Shown: positions 1 through 8,819, numbered from the stretch's first letter. The stretch: DNA of 48,511 nucleotides from an uncultured Clostridium sp. (GCA_900548455.1 URKQ01000028.1:1-48511), one strand, 5' to 3'. Notes: generated from the letters alone by a model not told the origin. Numbers and translations are program-made.

Positions 1-1727
1 TCTTTAAAGTATGATTGTGTTGACATTAATTCCTCATATTCATTAACTGGCATTGGTTTAGCAAAATAATATCCCTGTACAAATTCACATCCAATACTTC
101 TTAAAAAGTTTACTTGTTCTAATGTTTCAACACCTTCAGCAATAACAGGAATATTTAACCATTTTGCCATTCTGACAACTGAAGTTATGATATTTTCACC
201 ACGTCCTGCTATTTTTGACTTTGATAAAAATTTCATATCTATTTTTAAAACATCAACGTTAATATCCTTTAGAACGTTTAATGATGAATAACCACTTCCA
301 AAATCATCCATCAATATAACAAATCCTTTTTCATGAAGTTTATCCATAGCTTCACTCATAATAGTAGGATTATCAATATAAGCGCTTTCTGTTAATTCTA
401 GATGTAATAAACTAGAGGGAATATTGTATTTTTCAACTAAACATATTAAAGTTTCTACAAACCTAGTATCATGCAGGTGAACTCTAGATATGTTCACAGA
501 AATAGGATAAGGAGTTTTTCCTTTATCTAGCCAAGTTCTAATTAGTTTACAAACTCTGTTCCATACATGATAATCTAGTTTTGATATAAAACCGTTCTTT
601 TCAAATACAGGTACAAAGTCGCCGGGGGATATCATTCCTTTATTAGGATGAATCCATCTAACAAGGGCTTCAGCACCTGAAGGTAAATTAGTTTTAAGAT
701 TATATTTAGGTTGAAGGTATATCGAAAATTCACCATTTTTTAAAGCATAGTTCATTTCATTAGTTATTTCTTGTTCCTTTACAAGTTTTTCACTCATTGC
801 TTTGTCATAGTAGGCATAGCACACCATATAATTTCCTTTTCGATATTTTGCTGCTAAACTTGCTCGGTCATACATTATATCTATTGGAAGATTAATATCA
901 TCGATGATGTATAGACCAAAAGAAGGTACTATATTATAACTTATTCTATAGGAATCAAGAGTATTTCTTGCTTCTTCTAAACTTTTTTGTAATTTTTCTT
1001 TCTCATATGGAATACAGAGACAGAATATATCGCTTTCAATTCTACCGTATGTATAATATTTTTTGCTCTTTGAAAAGTTCCTTATAAAATTAGCTACAAA
1101 TCTTAAAAGGTTGTCACCTTCTTCATTACCATAGAAGTAGTTGATTAGATTAAAACGATCTATGTCAAAACGCACAAATATAAAGTGTTCATCTCTTTTG
1201 TTTTGGAGCATGTGTCTAGTAGCTTGAAAAAATTTGGATTTATTATATATACCTGTAATGGTATCATATTCTGCTAAGTATTTTAATTGATTAAATGCAG
1301 TTAATTCGCTTCGAGCAATTGCATTTTCAAGACGAAATTTAATAATTTCTTTATCATAAGGTTTTGTTATAAAATCCCAAGCACCAAGTTTTAGTGCCAT
1401 TTTTTCACTTTTATTATCACTAAGTTCTGTAGTAACTAAAATAGGTATATTTTTATAAGATGAATTTTGTTTTATTGTTTCTAAGAATTTATACCCATCC
1501 ATTTTAGGCATTAGAACATCTAACATAATTGCAGATATTTTATTTTTATTTTTTATCAGTAAATCTAAAGCCTCTAGTCCATTTTCTGCTTCCCAAACTG
1601 CATATTCAGATGAAAGCATATTTTTAAGTAGCGTTCTATTTACCTTGCTATCTTCTACGATAAGTACCGTTTTTTCAGTTGATATAGGGGGTAATTGTGT
1701 ATTATATAGTTTATTAGTGTTGTTCAT
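1..1727 (-). CDS. Response regulator with degenerate GGDEF and EAL domains (c-di-GMP phosphodiesterase), 3' end cut by window edge
   Basis: The reading frame opens at ATG 1727 behind a strong ribosome site (GGAGGAAAAG, 1740-1731) and stays open for about 575 codons to the window edge, so the C-terminus is missing. Residues about 20-135 are a receiver domain: acidic VEDS near 24-27, phosphoacceptor Asp70 in IMLDVLMPKMDGY, and a conserved Lys in ITKPYD. Residues about 150-300 are a GGDEF fold whose signature is degraded to ESDIF (in GRIESDIFCL), so cyclase activity is unlikely. The remainder is an EAL domain with the catalytic signatures intact: EALVRW, DDFGSGYSS, KIDMKFL, AEGVET and FVQGYYFAKP. 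The expected activity is hydrolysis of cyclic-di-GMP, controlled by phosphorylation from an unlinked histidine kinase. No DNA-binding domain or membrane segment is visible. It is a single-gene unit with its own promoter. Confidence 0.93.
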   Translation of the reverse strand, partial: MNNTNKLYNTQLPPISTEKTVLIVEDSKVNRTLLKNMLSSEYAVWEAENGLEALDLLIKNKNKISAIMLDVLMPKMDGYKFLETIKQNSSYKNIPILVTTELSDNKSEKMALKLGAWDFITKPYDKEIIKFRLENAIARSELTAFNQLKYLAEYDTITGIYNKSKFFQATRHMLQNKRDEHFIFVRFDIDRFNLINYFYGNEEGDNLLRFVANFIRNFSKSKKYYTYGRIESDIFCLCIPYEKEKLQKSLEEARNTLDSYRISYNIVPSFGLYIIDDINLPIDIMYDRASLAAKYRKGNYMVCYAYYDKAMSEKLVKEQEITNEMNYALKNGEFSIYLQPKYNLKTNLPSGAEALVRWIHPNKGMISPGDFVPVFEKNGFISKLDYHVWNRVCKLIRTWLDKGKTPYPISVNISRVHLHDTRFVETLICLVEKYNIPSSLLHLELTESAYIDNPTIMSEAMDKLHEKGFVILMDDFGSGYSSLNVLKDINVDVLKIDMKFLSKSKIAGRGENIITSVVRMAKWLNIPVIAEGVETLEQVNFLRSIGCEFVQGYYFAKPMPVNEYEELMSTQSYFK

Positions 1728-1774
1728 ATGCTTTTCCTCCATACATATACGCTACAATTAAATTTATTGCAACT

Positions 1775-1803
1775 TATATACTATAAATCCATTATCGGTA
1801 CAA
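1775..1803 (-). promoter_or_regulatory. Likely sigma-A promoter of the REC-EAL gene
   Basis: On the minus strand TTGTAC (1803-1798) and TATATA (1780-1775) are separated by 17 bp and lie about 48 bp upstream of the ATG at 1727. Fit to the vegetative consensus is moderate, and AT-rich sequence makes chance matches common. Confidence 0.45.
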
Positions 1804-1860
1804 AATATAAAAATGTTAACATTTTATATAAATACATGTATAAAGAATTTTTTTATTTAT

Positions 1861-1908
1861 AAATAAAAAAAGACAGGACTAATTACAATACTGTAAAGGC
1901 CTGTCTTT
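1861..1908 (-). terminator. Intrinsic terminator of the Mur ligase gene
   Basis: AAAGACAGG (1869-1877) and CCTGTCTTT (1900-1908) form a perfect 9-bp stem. On the minus strand it is followed by a T-rich tract (1868-1861), about 20 bp after the stop of the Mur ligase gene and before the promoter of the REC-EAL gene. Confidence 0.85.
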
Positions 1909-1927
1909 ATTAATGGGAATTTCTAAA

Positions 1928-3352
1928 TTATTTTTGTATTATATTAAGTACTGAAAGAATTTCTCTAGATATTTTATAAGAATTACCTGCACCAAATACA
2001 ACAATTATATCTTCTGGAGCTCCATTGGATAAAACATACTTGCAGATATCTTCAGTGTGTTCTATATAAGTTGCCTTTTCAGAACCTATTTGAGCTGCAA
2101 AATCTTCAAAATTTATTGGATCTAGTTTTTTCTTGATTTCTCTACCTAAAAAAGGTTTAGTAACTATAACTTTATCAGCTTTTCTAAGGGCATCAGCAAA
2201 TTCATTATAGAATAATTTAATTCTTGAAAGTTGGTGAGGTTCAAATATAGCAATAATTCTTTTATCATTAAAATTATCTTTAATTGAGTCTAAAGTAGAG
2301 GCAACCGCTGTTGGATGGTGGGCAAAGTCATCAAATATTTTTATTTTGTTTACTTCACCAATAAGCTCGAATCTTCTACCAATACCTTTAAAGTTTCTAA
2401 AAGTATTTCTAATAACGGCAATGGGTATATTTAGCTCTAGTGCAGCAGCTAAAACTCCTAGTGAATTTGCAATGTTATGGTTTCCTATTAGTCCAAGTTC
2501 CATATCATATTCTAAATCGTCACTTTCTACTTTAAAAGTTGAATGGTTTGTAGGACAGTTATTTATATTACCCTTATATTCTTTATAAAATGGAAAATCA
2601 AAATGATTATTAATGTAGTAACCTATAACTTTAATATTTTCTTCTATTAACCAGTCTTTAAGTTCTAGTAAGATTTCTCTAAGAGCTAAGCTTTCTTCAT
2701 TTACTACTAAAATTTTTGGATACACAAGATTTTTTATAAAAGATTTAAATGAAGATTTTACTTCATCTATATTCTTGAAAAACTCGGGATGGTCCATTTC
2801 TACATTGTTTATAATTGCAATTGAAGATGAATAATTTAAAAAGTTATTATTAAATTCATCGGCTTCACATACAAAGTATTTTGATTTTCCAATTCTATAT
2901 CCTCCCCCCCAATCATTATATGTTGTTCCAGCTTCAACAGAAGGATCTAAATTTGCAGTTTCAAGAGTTAGTCCTAGCAAAATAGTAGTTGTAGATTTAC
3001 CATGGGTTCCAGCTACAGAAAGTACAAATTTTTCCCTTTGAATATATTTGGCTGAGAATTCTTGCCATGTTATAAGAATACCTCTTTTTTGTGCTTCTAG
3101 AACTTCGGGATGATCAGGAGAAATGTCAAATATAGCAGGGGAAATTACTAAAAGATCTATATTATTTATATGAGTAGCATCATGCCCCTCATATATTTTT
3201 ATATTATTTTCTAAAAGTATATTGCTGTAATAACTAGATATATTTAAATCACACCCTGTAACGTGATAACCCATGTTTTTAGCAATTATGGCAATTGGTG
3301 CGGCGCCACTACCACAGATACCCATAAAATGTACATGTAATTTTTTATTCAT
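1928..3352 (-). CDS. murC: Mur ligase family protein, MurC/Mpl type (UDP-N-acetylmuramate ligase)
   Basis: This is an ATP-dependent Mur ligase of about 474 residues, the usual length for MurC, which adds L-alanine to UDP-N-acetylmuramic acid in cytoplasmic peptidoglycan synthesis. Visible motifs are the N-terminal UDP-binding HFMGICGSG, P-loop GTHGKSTTT near residue 115 (Ser replaces a usual Thr), EADEF, the NNVEMDHPEFF segment, GNHNIANSLG, and RRFELIGE...DDFAHHPTA. The C-terminal FEPHQLSR resembles MurC, while HHPTAVASTL and the GICG start resemble Mpl, which recycles murein tripeptide; the exact substrate is therefore uncertain, and this may be a second MurC-like paralogue. An in-frame GTG lies at 3361, but AGGAG (3365-3361) overlaps it and is correctly spaced for ATG 3352, which I chose. 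The gene is monocistronic. Confidence 0.85.
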   Translation of the reverse strand: MNKKLHVHFMGICGSGAAPIAIIAKNMGYHVTGCDLNISSYYSNILLENNIKIYEGHDATHINNIDLLVISPAIFDISPDHPEVLEAQKRGILITWQEFSAKYIQREKFVLSVAGTHGKSTTTILLGLTLETANLDPSVEAGTTYNDWGGGYRIGKSKYFVCEADEFNNNFLNYSSSIAIINNVEMDHPEFFKNIDEVKSSFKSFIKNLVYPKILVVNEESLALREILLELKDWLIEENIKVIGYYINNHFDFPFYKEYKGNINNCPTNHSTFKVESDDLEYDMELGLIGNHNIANSLGVLAAALELNIPIAVIRNTFRNFKGIGRRFELIGEVNKIKIFDDFAHHPTAVASTLDSIKDNFNDKRIIAIFEPHQLSRIKLFYNEFADALRKADKVIVTKPFLGREIKKKLDPINFEDFAAQIGSEKATYIEHTEDICKYVLSNGAPEDIIVVFGAGNSYKISREILSVLNIIQK

Positions 3353-3430
3353 TTCATTCACTCCTATTCAGATGTATATTAACATTATATTATAAAATTT
3401 GAAAATACTACCATGTAAATTGACCTTAAA

Positions 3431-3466
3431 ACAAAAAATGTGCTCTTGCATTGATTTGCAGGGCAC
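3431..3466 (-). terminator. Probable terminator downstream of the 3475-4323 gene
   Basis: An imperfect hairpin (GTGCTCTTGCA at 3440-3450 with TGCAGGGCAC at 3457-3466) is followed on the minus strand by TTTTTTGT. It sits just after the stop codon at 3475. Confidence 0.55.
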
Positions 3467-3474
3467 TTAGTGGT

Positions 3475-4323
3475 CTACAATCCATTTAACATATCTAAAA
3501 TTTCTTTGCTGTCATAGTCTTTCATAATATATGTTTTATTTTTGTGTTTAAATATACAATCCTGGTCCTTTTTCCATAAATCTATCTCTGTCCTAGTATC
3601 TTCAGTATCTTCATTTTCAAAGTAAATTATTTTGAATTCACAGGGAGTTTCAAATAAAGCATCACTTTTTTTATATCTATCTGCTCTATTAATTGCATAG
3701 CATAAGTCCCATTTGTTTAAACCATAATCACTGGCTACTTCAATAGGTTTACCAGATTTACTAATGGAGTAGGATTCTTGAGTATATTTAACTATATGGT
3801 TAGTAAAGAAGGATACTTTAACATTGTAGCCATATAGTGTATATGAAGGAAAAAGAATTACATAAGGTGTTGTAAAAATTGCAAGAGATAGTGCTATTTT
3901 TTGTATAGTTTTCTTTGGTAAGTTCAATTTTTTAAAAGATATTTTATAATTAAAAAAATAAATAAAAAAGCCCGCTATAAAAAGTGTAACTAAACAATAA
4001 ATGAGAGCAAACCAGTTATCTAAGGGATTTTCTACTAGTGGAATCATAATATATTCATACCACCAGTTGCCCTTTATAAATTGTGATAAAAATAGTAGTA
4101 TGCCACAGATAAAATCAGAGGCAAATCCAAAAATCCATACTTTTATTATGGTGCTTTTATAAATATTCTTGATAGAGCCACATTTTAATACCTTTAAAGT
4201 AATTAAAATTACAATTGAATCTATTATAAAGTTTGCTGGTAATATATAAAGCCAAGTCAAGGGAAACATTATAAGCATCCAAATAGGAAAAAGGGCATTA
4301 TATAGTTTTACATTGTTATCCAT
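3475..4323 (-). CDS. Hypothetical multi-pass membrane protein
   Basis: This 282-residue protein is not assigned to a family. The N-terminal two thirds hold about five hydrophobic segments (residues about 10-45, 60-85, 105-125 and 140-165 by eye). The C-terminal third, from about residue 180, is hydrophilic and rich in charged and aromatic residues, ending in a Lys/Asp-rich tail; it looks like a small soluble domain attached to the membrane part. The ATG at 4323 has a good ribosome site (AAGGAG, 12 bp upstream). It stands alone between the Mur ligase gene and a tiny plus-strand gene, with a probable terminator behind it. A real gene is supported by start context, length and membrane-protein composition; no function can be read. 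Confidence 0.75.
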   Translation of the reverse strand: MDNNVKLYNALFPIWMLIMFPLTWLYILPANFIIDSIVILITLKVLKCGSIKNIYKSTIIKVWIFGFASDFICGILLFLSQFIKGNWWYEYIMIPLVENPLDNWFALIYCLVTLFIAGFFIYFFNYKISFKKLNLPKKTIQKIALSLAIFTTPYVILFPSYTLYGYNVKVSFFTNHIVKYTQESYSISKSGKPIEVASDYGLNKWDLCYAINRADRYKKSDALFETPCEFKIIYFENEDTEDTRTEIDLWKKDQDCIFKHKNKTYIMKDYDSKEILDMLNGL

Positions 4324-4558
4324 ATATTATCAAACTCCTTTTAAAAAAATATATATGTTACAATTAACAATCTACATTTTCATTTTATTAATATATTAAA
4401 TTAATATTTCACCTCCACTAGAAAATATATCATAAGGTATACGATGCTTTTTTTAAATAGTATAAATATGGAATAAAAAGTGTCAAAAAATAAATTTTGT
4501 ACTTCTAAGAATTACATTAAGGTTTTTTATAGATATATTATAGTAGGAGGTGAAGATT

Positions 4559-4702
4559 ATGGAAGATTTAATGAAGATGGTGAGCAATGTTGGTTTTCCC
4601 ATTGCAATTACAGCATACTTAATGATTAGGTTTGAAGCAAAACTGGATAAACTCACAGAAACAATAACTAAATTAGTTTTAGCTATAGAAAATAAACAAT
4701 AG
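4559..4702 (+). CDS. Small YvrJ-family membrane protein
   Basis: This short frame of 47 residues begins MEDLMKMVSNVGFPIAIT and continues with a hydrophobic helix followed by a charged stretch (RFEAKLDKLTETITKL). That layout, an N-terminal VGFP helix then an R-E-KLD-L amphipathic segment, is the pattern of the YvrJ family of small Firmicutes proteins of unknown function. The start is supported by an excellent ribosome site (AGGAGGTGAAG, 4544-4554) 4 bp before the ATG. A bidirectional terminator follows at 4751-4808. A longer open frame on the opposite strand covers the same bases but has no ribosome site and is a shadow. Confidence 0.8.
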   Translation: MEDLMKMVSNVGFPIAITAYLMIRFEAKLDKLTETITKLVLAIENKQ

Positions 4703-4750
4703 ATGTGTGCCATATATATAATTGTCATAATTGACAATACGTTTAAAATA

Positions 4751-4808
4751 AAAAAGTGACATTTGCTCTTTGGTATTAGATAAGTACTAAAAGCTTTTGC
4801 CACTTTTT
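4751..4808. terminator. Bidirectional terminator between the YvrJ-type gene and the DUF4428/SHOCT gene
   Basis: AAAAAGTG (4751-4758) and CACTTTTT (4801-4808) are perfect inverted repeats flanked by A- and T-runs, placed between convergent genes. The long loop contains a secondary AAAAGC/GCTCTTT-like pairing. Confidence 0.7.
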
Positions 4809-4813
4809 TGTTT

Positions 4814-5551
4814 TTATAAATTCAATAGTTGAGTTTTCTTATGTTCAAATTCTTCTTCAGAAATAATACCCATATCTAAAAGATTTTTGTACTTTAAAAT
4901 TTCATCTGCATTAGATGTAATAGGCTCCTTTGATGCTTTAATGCTATCACAAGTTAATTTTAAGGCTGCCATGCAATCATTAGCATCCTTTAGATTTCTT
5001 TTATAATTAAGATCATTCTTCATAGTTTCATTTTTAATGAAATCTATATATATAACAGGGTTAAACCTATCTTTTACAGCTATTTTGATTTTTAGATTAT
5101 TACAAATTGATGTTTCCTTCAATTCTGGTGATGTAGTCATAGCAATCTCCTGGAATTCATCATTAAAGCCTCCATGTTGAAGAATTGTATCATTTTCTAT
5201 TAATTGATAATATTCTATATCTATGAAATTATAAACTCGAGGTATTTTGTTTTTGAATATATTACCTGTTTCGCTAGACAATAACCAGTGATTTTTATTA
5301 TCATCAAATTCAAGTATTTTTCCTACTTTTCTAGTGGCTCTAAAAGTTTCATATCTTAATGCATATTCATCTCTCATTTTTATTGCTTCACATATATCCA
5401 TTGATGTTAATGTCTTTACTTCCGAACTTGAAAGATGACTTTTTTCTAGACAGTCTAAACATATACTTTTCTTATCACTTATTGAATAATTGCGCAGACC
5501 TAATTCTTTATTGCAAATTGCACAAGTTTTTTTTGAATTTAATATCCCCAT
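4814..5551 (-). CDS. DUF4428 zinc-finger protein with C-terminal SHOCT domain
   Basis: This soluble protein has 245 residues. The N-terminus carries a treble-clef-like metal site (CAIC near residues 10-13 and CLDC near 32-35) typical of DUF4428. The middle, about residues 70-180, is a predicted beta-rich region of unknown role. The last 30 residues, with DEILKYKNLLDMGIISEEEF followed by a Lys-rich end, are a SHOCT domain, a short helical module often found at protein termini and thought to mediate oligomerisation or protein contacts. ATG 5551 has a strong ribosome site (GGAGGCAATAAG). It is transcribed alone; a MITE-like element begins 29 bp upstream of its start, which may supply or disrupt its promoter. 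The cellular role is unknown. Confidence 0.85.
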   Translation of the reverse strand: MGILNSKKTCAICNKELGLRNYSISDKKSICLDCLEKSHLSSSEVKTLTSMDICEAIKMRDEYALRYETFRATRKVGKILEFDDNKNHWLLSSETGNIFKNKIPRVYNFIDIEYYQLIENDTILQHGGFNDEFQEIAMTTSPELKETSICNNLKIKIAVKDRFNPVIYIDFIKNETMKNDLNYKRNLKDANDCMAALKLTCDSIKASKEPITSNADEILKYKNLLDMGIISEEEFEHKKTQLLNL

Positions 5552-5580
5552 CTTATTGCCTCCATGATTACATTACTTCA

Positions 5581-5747
5581 AGGCTCTGTAGTACTTTATT
5601 CGGCTTCTTCAAAAGGAACCCTATGGTTCACTTTGAGTATCTCTCATTAACAAGGAGGGGATAGTATCCCCCTTGGCCGTGCATAAGCTATTAATTTACT
5701 GTTTAGCATAACTTGTATATTTATCACTCTATTTTACTACAGAACCT
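5581..5747. mobile_element. MITE-like element with 13-bp terminal inverted repeats
   Basis: The left end AGGCTCTGTAGTA (5581-5593) and right end TACTACAGAACCT (5735-5747) are inverted repeats matching at 12 of 13 positions. The flanks ACTTCA (5575-5580) and ACTTTA (5748-5753) could be a decayed target duplication. The 167-bp interior codes for nothing convincing but holds two hairpins: GAACC/GGTTC (5616-5629) and a G-run/C-run stem around 5653-5674. A 13-base core of the right end, TTTACTACAGAAC, recurs exactly at 42539-42551. A structured regulatory RNA is the alternative reading. Confidence 0.5.
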
Positions 5748-5876
5748 ACTTTAAATAATAATACATCAATTTTATGTCATAATCAACTTTAACTGGTAAT
5801 ATGTTGAAGTGTGTAATTAACTAACATTTTTTGAAAATAAATAATTAAATAATGTACTTATTAAATTATAGTTCAT

Positions 5877-5884
5877 GATATAAT
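5877..5884 (+). promoter_or_regulatory. Probable extended -10 promoter for the CxxC/DUF2812 pair
   Basis: TGATATAAT (TG at 5876-5877, TATAAT at 5879-5884) is a perfect extended -10 about 64 bp upstream of the ATG at 5948. No good -35 hexamer is visible. Confidence 0.45.
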
Positions 5885-5947
5885 AGTAGAATAAATGGAA
5901 AAATTAAACATTGCATAACTTATTAAATTTTGAAAAAGGTGATTTTG

Positions 5948-6283
5948 ATGTATTGTGAAAAATGTAAAAAAGAAATAACATTAAAAGCAAAAATTAAATC
6001 TATAGGTAAAGCCTATAGAGAAATTAAGTGTTATAAGTGTGGAGCGGTATATAGAACATCAGAAATAAAGTCAGGACATTATTCTAGAATCAATGGAGTT
6101 ATTACAGTGGTAATGGCTTTTGTAATCGTGGGATTTATTTCAAAAATAATACCTATTAGTAAAGGGATGTTTTACCTTTTTGTTGCAATTATTGGTTCAG
6201 TATCTTTTTGGATACTAGAAGTGTTTGTAATAGGTTTTTTAAAGTATGAAAGAGTAGAAAGTGTAGAAAGAGAGGAAGGATAA
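5948..6283 (+). CDS. Small membrane protein with paired CxxC motifs (CxxC-x20-CxxC type)
   Basis: The 111-residue protein begins MYCEKCKKEITLK. Cys3/Cys6 and Cys28/Cys31 form two CxxC knuckles separated by about 21 residues, the arrangement of a known family of short Firmicutes proteins (TIGR04104-like). Two hydrophobic helices follow (about residues 50-67 and 75-98) and a charged tail. An upstream in-frame TTG at 5930 exists, but the sequence AAAAAGGTGATTTTG places a ribosome site 7-8 bp before ATG 5948, which I take as the start. The stop TAA overlaps the next gene's ATG by one base (6283), so the two are translationally coupled. The function is unknown; a metal-binding cytoplasmic head on a membrane anchor is what the sequence shows. 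Confidence 0.78.
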   Translation: MYCEKCKKEITLKAKIKSIGKAYREIKCYKCGAVYRTSEIKSGHYSRINGVITVVMAFVIVGFISKIIPISKGMFYLFVAIIGSVSFWILEVFVIGFLKYERVESVEREEG

Positions 6284-7446
6284 TGACAGGAGAAGTAAAA
6301 AAATCTTTGCCTACTTATTTAACTAATGTTGAAGTTATAGAATCATGGCTAAGTGATATGGCAAAGAAGGGATTGATTTTAAATAAAATTTCTAATAAAG
6401 CTACTTTTTATAAACGATCTCCAAGAAATGCTCAGTATAGATTAGTTCCACTATGTAAAAGAGAAAAGTCTCCTGATATTGAGGTTTTACAGTATTATAG
6501 AGAATGTGGATGGGTTTATGTAACTACAGCTAGTGGACTATTTCATATTTATGTTTCTAACTGTGAAAACCCAAGGGAAATTCATAGTGATCCTATAGTG
6601 GAAAGCTATGCATATAAATTTTTGCTTAAAAAATGTACATTAGAAAGCCTATTTGCATTAGCAATGGTGCTAATTACTATTTTTTATGTTTTTAGGGATT
6701 ATATTATTAGTGGCACTCCAATTTTAAAATTAATAAATGATGATATATATTCACAGATATTTTTATTGTTTTCCATAGTTATTATTGTATTTAGGTGTAT
6801 AATTAATGTTATTAATCTAAAGAGAATTTTATCAAATCTCAAAGATGGTAATTTAGAAATTTCCCAAAAGAAATATAGAACTCATATGAAACTAAATAAG
6901 GTATCTAATTTTATTATACCTAGCTTTATTTTCGTTTTATTTATAAGTGCGTTTTTTTGTGAATATTCATCTTGGAAAATGAGAATAAAAGACTATGAAA
7001 AAGAAGTTCCTGTAATATCCATGTCAGAAATAGAAAAAGAGAAAATTTATACTTATGGATACTTAAATGAAAATACTATAAGTTTTAAAAAGACTTTTTT
7101 AGCTCCGTGTCAATATAGTTTTAAACAAAAGGGTTTAATCAGAAAAGATGATATAAATAAAACAGATTTATATGTGCCGGAAGTTGATGTTAATTACTAT
7201 GAGTTAAGGGTGAAATTCTTTGCTGAACCTTTAGTTGAAGAATATAAAAATTCAATAGACAATAAGAACTTAAACTTTCAAGTTAAGAAAGTTTCCTTAG
7301 AAGATTTTGAAAAAGCATATATTTTAGCAAATGAAAAAGATGAGCAATATTTTATAGGGTATAAAAATGAAAAAGTTGTTTTTATTAACTACAAAGGTAA
7401 AGAAAATTTAGAAAATATTATAAAGGAAAGAAAATTAAGAATATAA
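6283..7446 (+). CDS. DUF2812 domain-containing membrane protein
   Basis: This protein has 387 residues. The N-terminal segment (about residues 15-110: VIESWLSDMAKKGL, FYKRSPRNAQYRL, YYRECGWVYV) is the DUF2812 domain, usually found in membrane proteins of Gram-positive bacteria. Three hydrophobic segments follow at about 118-137, 152-175 and 203-223, then a hydrophilic C-terminal half rich in Lys and Glu that probably faces outward or folds as a separate domain. It is coupled by a one-base overlap to the CxxC gene. In many genomes DUF2812 genes sit beside PadR-type regulators; none is present here, and the CxxC protein occupies that place. The function is unknown. Confidence 0.82.
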   Translation: MTGEVKKSLPTYLTNVEVIESWLSDMAKKGLILNKISNKATFYKRSPRNAQYRLVPLCKREKSPDIEVLQYYRECGWVYVTTASGLFHIYVSNCENPREIHSDPIVESYAYKFLLKKCTLESLFALAMVLITIFYVFRDYIISGTPILKLINDDIYSQIFLLFSIVIIVFRCIINVINLKRILSNLKDGNLEISQKKYRTHMKLNKVSNFIIPSFIFVLFISAFFCEYSSWKMRIKDYEKEVPVISMSEIEKEKIYTYGYLNENTISFKKTFLAPCQYSFKQKGLIRKDDINKTDLYVPEVDVNYYELRVKFFAEPLVEEYKNSIDNKNLNFQVKKVSLEDFEKAYILANEKDEQYFIGYKNEKVVFINYKGKENLENIIKERKLRI

Positions 7447-7594
7447 TATGGTTTTATTAGACTTACTATTGAATTTTTTGCAAATGTATATTACTATTTA
7501 AAATATATAAATAAATTCTTGTAAAAATCATTATTGGTATATGTTTTTGGTAAAATAAGTTAAAGTGAGCATTTATGTAAGGAGATGAAGTAAT

Positions 7595-8776
7595 TTGAAC
7601 AATAATTTAACAAAAGAGATTAAAATCACAAATTCTATTAAATATATTGGTGTAAACGATAAAACAATTGATATATTTGAGGGTCAATATCCCGTTCCTA
7701 ATGGGGTGTCTTATAACTCATATGTAATACTTGATGATAAGGTTACGGTACTAGATACTGTTGATGCAAGGGCTACAGATGAGTGGCTAAAAAATATTGA
7801 AACAACATTAGGTGGATGTAGTATTGATTACTTAGTTGTATCTCATATGGAACCAGACCATGCTGCTAATGTAGGAAGACTTATAAAGATGTATCCTCAT
7901 ATGAAAGTAGTTGCTACGGCTAAAACATTTAGTATGATTCCTCAATTTTTTGATGTAGAATTATTAGAAGGTCGTAAGGTTGTAGTAGGTGAGGGTGATG
8001 AACTTAACATTGGAAAACATACACTACAGTTCTTTATGGCACCAATGGTTCATTGGCCAGAAGTTATGGTTACTTACGAACAAACTGAAAAAATCTTATT
8101 TTCAGCCGATGGATTTGGAAAATTTGGATCTTTAGATGTAAATGAGCCTTGGGATGATGAAGCTCGTCGTTACTTCATTAATATAGTAGGTAAATATGGA
8201 GTTCAAGTACAAGCTTTACTTAAGAAAGCTGCTACTCTTGAAATTTCAATGATTTGTCCACTTCATGGACCAATTTTAAAAGATGACTTAGGTCATTATA
8301 TTGATAAGTACGTTGCATGGAGTAGTTATACACCAGAAGAAGATGGAATACTAATAGCTTACGGATCAGTTTATGGAAATACAGCTAAGGCCGCTAAGAA
8401 ATTAGCTTCTATATTGGAAGAAAAGGGATGTAAAAACGTTATATTAAGAGACTTAACAAGAGATGATATTTCAGAAGTTGTAGGTAATGCTTATAAGGTT
8501 TCAAAATTAGTTATAGCTTCAATTTCTTATGATAATGGAATATTCCCTTGTGTTGAGACTTTCTTAAGAAGATTAAAAGCTAAGAAATATCAAAATAGAA
8601 CTGTTGGAATTATAGAAAATGGATCTTGGGCACCATGTGCTGGTAAACATATTAAAGGATTATTAGAAGAGTTTAAGAATGTTACTATATGTGATCCAGT
8701 AGTTACAATTAAATCAGCTCTAAAAGATGAAAACATAAATGCTTTAAATGAACTTGCAGATAACTTAATGAAATAA
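7595..8776 (+). CDS. fprA: A-type flavodiiron protein (FprA), O2/NO reductase
   Basis: This 393-residue cytoplasmic enzyme reduces O2 to water, or NO to N2O, protecting anaerobes. The N-terminal metallo-beta-lactamase-like domain (to about residue 250) carries the diiron ligands: HMEPDH at residues 84-89, a further His in VHWPEV, Asp in FSADGFG, and CPLHGP. The C-terminal flavodoxin domain starts at ILIAYGSVYGNTAKAA (FMN-binding loop) and continues with SYDNGIFPC and ENGSWAPCAG. Length and domain order match class A enzymes, which take electrons from separate rubredoxin or reductase partners. The start is TTG 7595, supported by AAGGAGATGAAG just upstream and the lack of a nearby ATG. It is a single-gene unit ending at a strong terminator. 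Rubrerythrin and desulfoferrodoxin lie 19 kb away. Confidence 0.95.
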   Translation: MNNNLTKEIKITNSIKYIGVNDKTIDIFEGQYPVPNGVSYNSYVILDDKVTVLDTVDARATDEWLKNIETTLGGCSIDYLVVSHMEPDHAANVGRLIKMYPHMKVVATAKTFSMIPQFFDVELLEGRKVVVGEGDELNIGKHTLQFFMAPMVHWPEVMVTYEQTEKILFSADGFGKFGSLDVNEPWDDEARRYFINIVGKYGVQVQALLKKAATLEISMICPLHGPILKDDLGHYIDKYVAWSSYTPEEDGILIAYGSVYGNTAKAAKKLASILEEKGCKNVILRDLTRDDISEVVGNAYKVSKLVIASISYDNGIFPCVETFLRRLKAKKYQNRTVGIIENGSWAPCAGKHIKGLLEEFKNVTICDPVVTIKSALKDENINALNELADNLMK

Positions 8777-8783
8777 ATAATAG

Positions 8784-8819
8784 CAGCTATTACATTTTTG
8801 TAGTAGCTGTTTTTATTTT
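8784..8819 (+). terminator. Terminator of fprA
   Basis: CAGCTATTAC (8784-8793) pairs with GTAGTAGCTG (8800-8809), one G-T wobble, followed by TTTTTATTTT. Confidence 0.85.

Noticed and set aside
4483..4803. Minus-strand frame of 106 codons
   Set aside because: No ribosome site; it covers a plus-strand YvrJ-type gene that has a strong one and the bidirectional terminator behind it.
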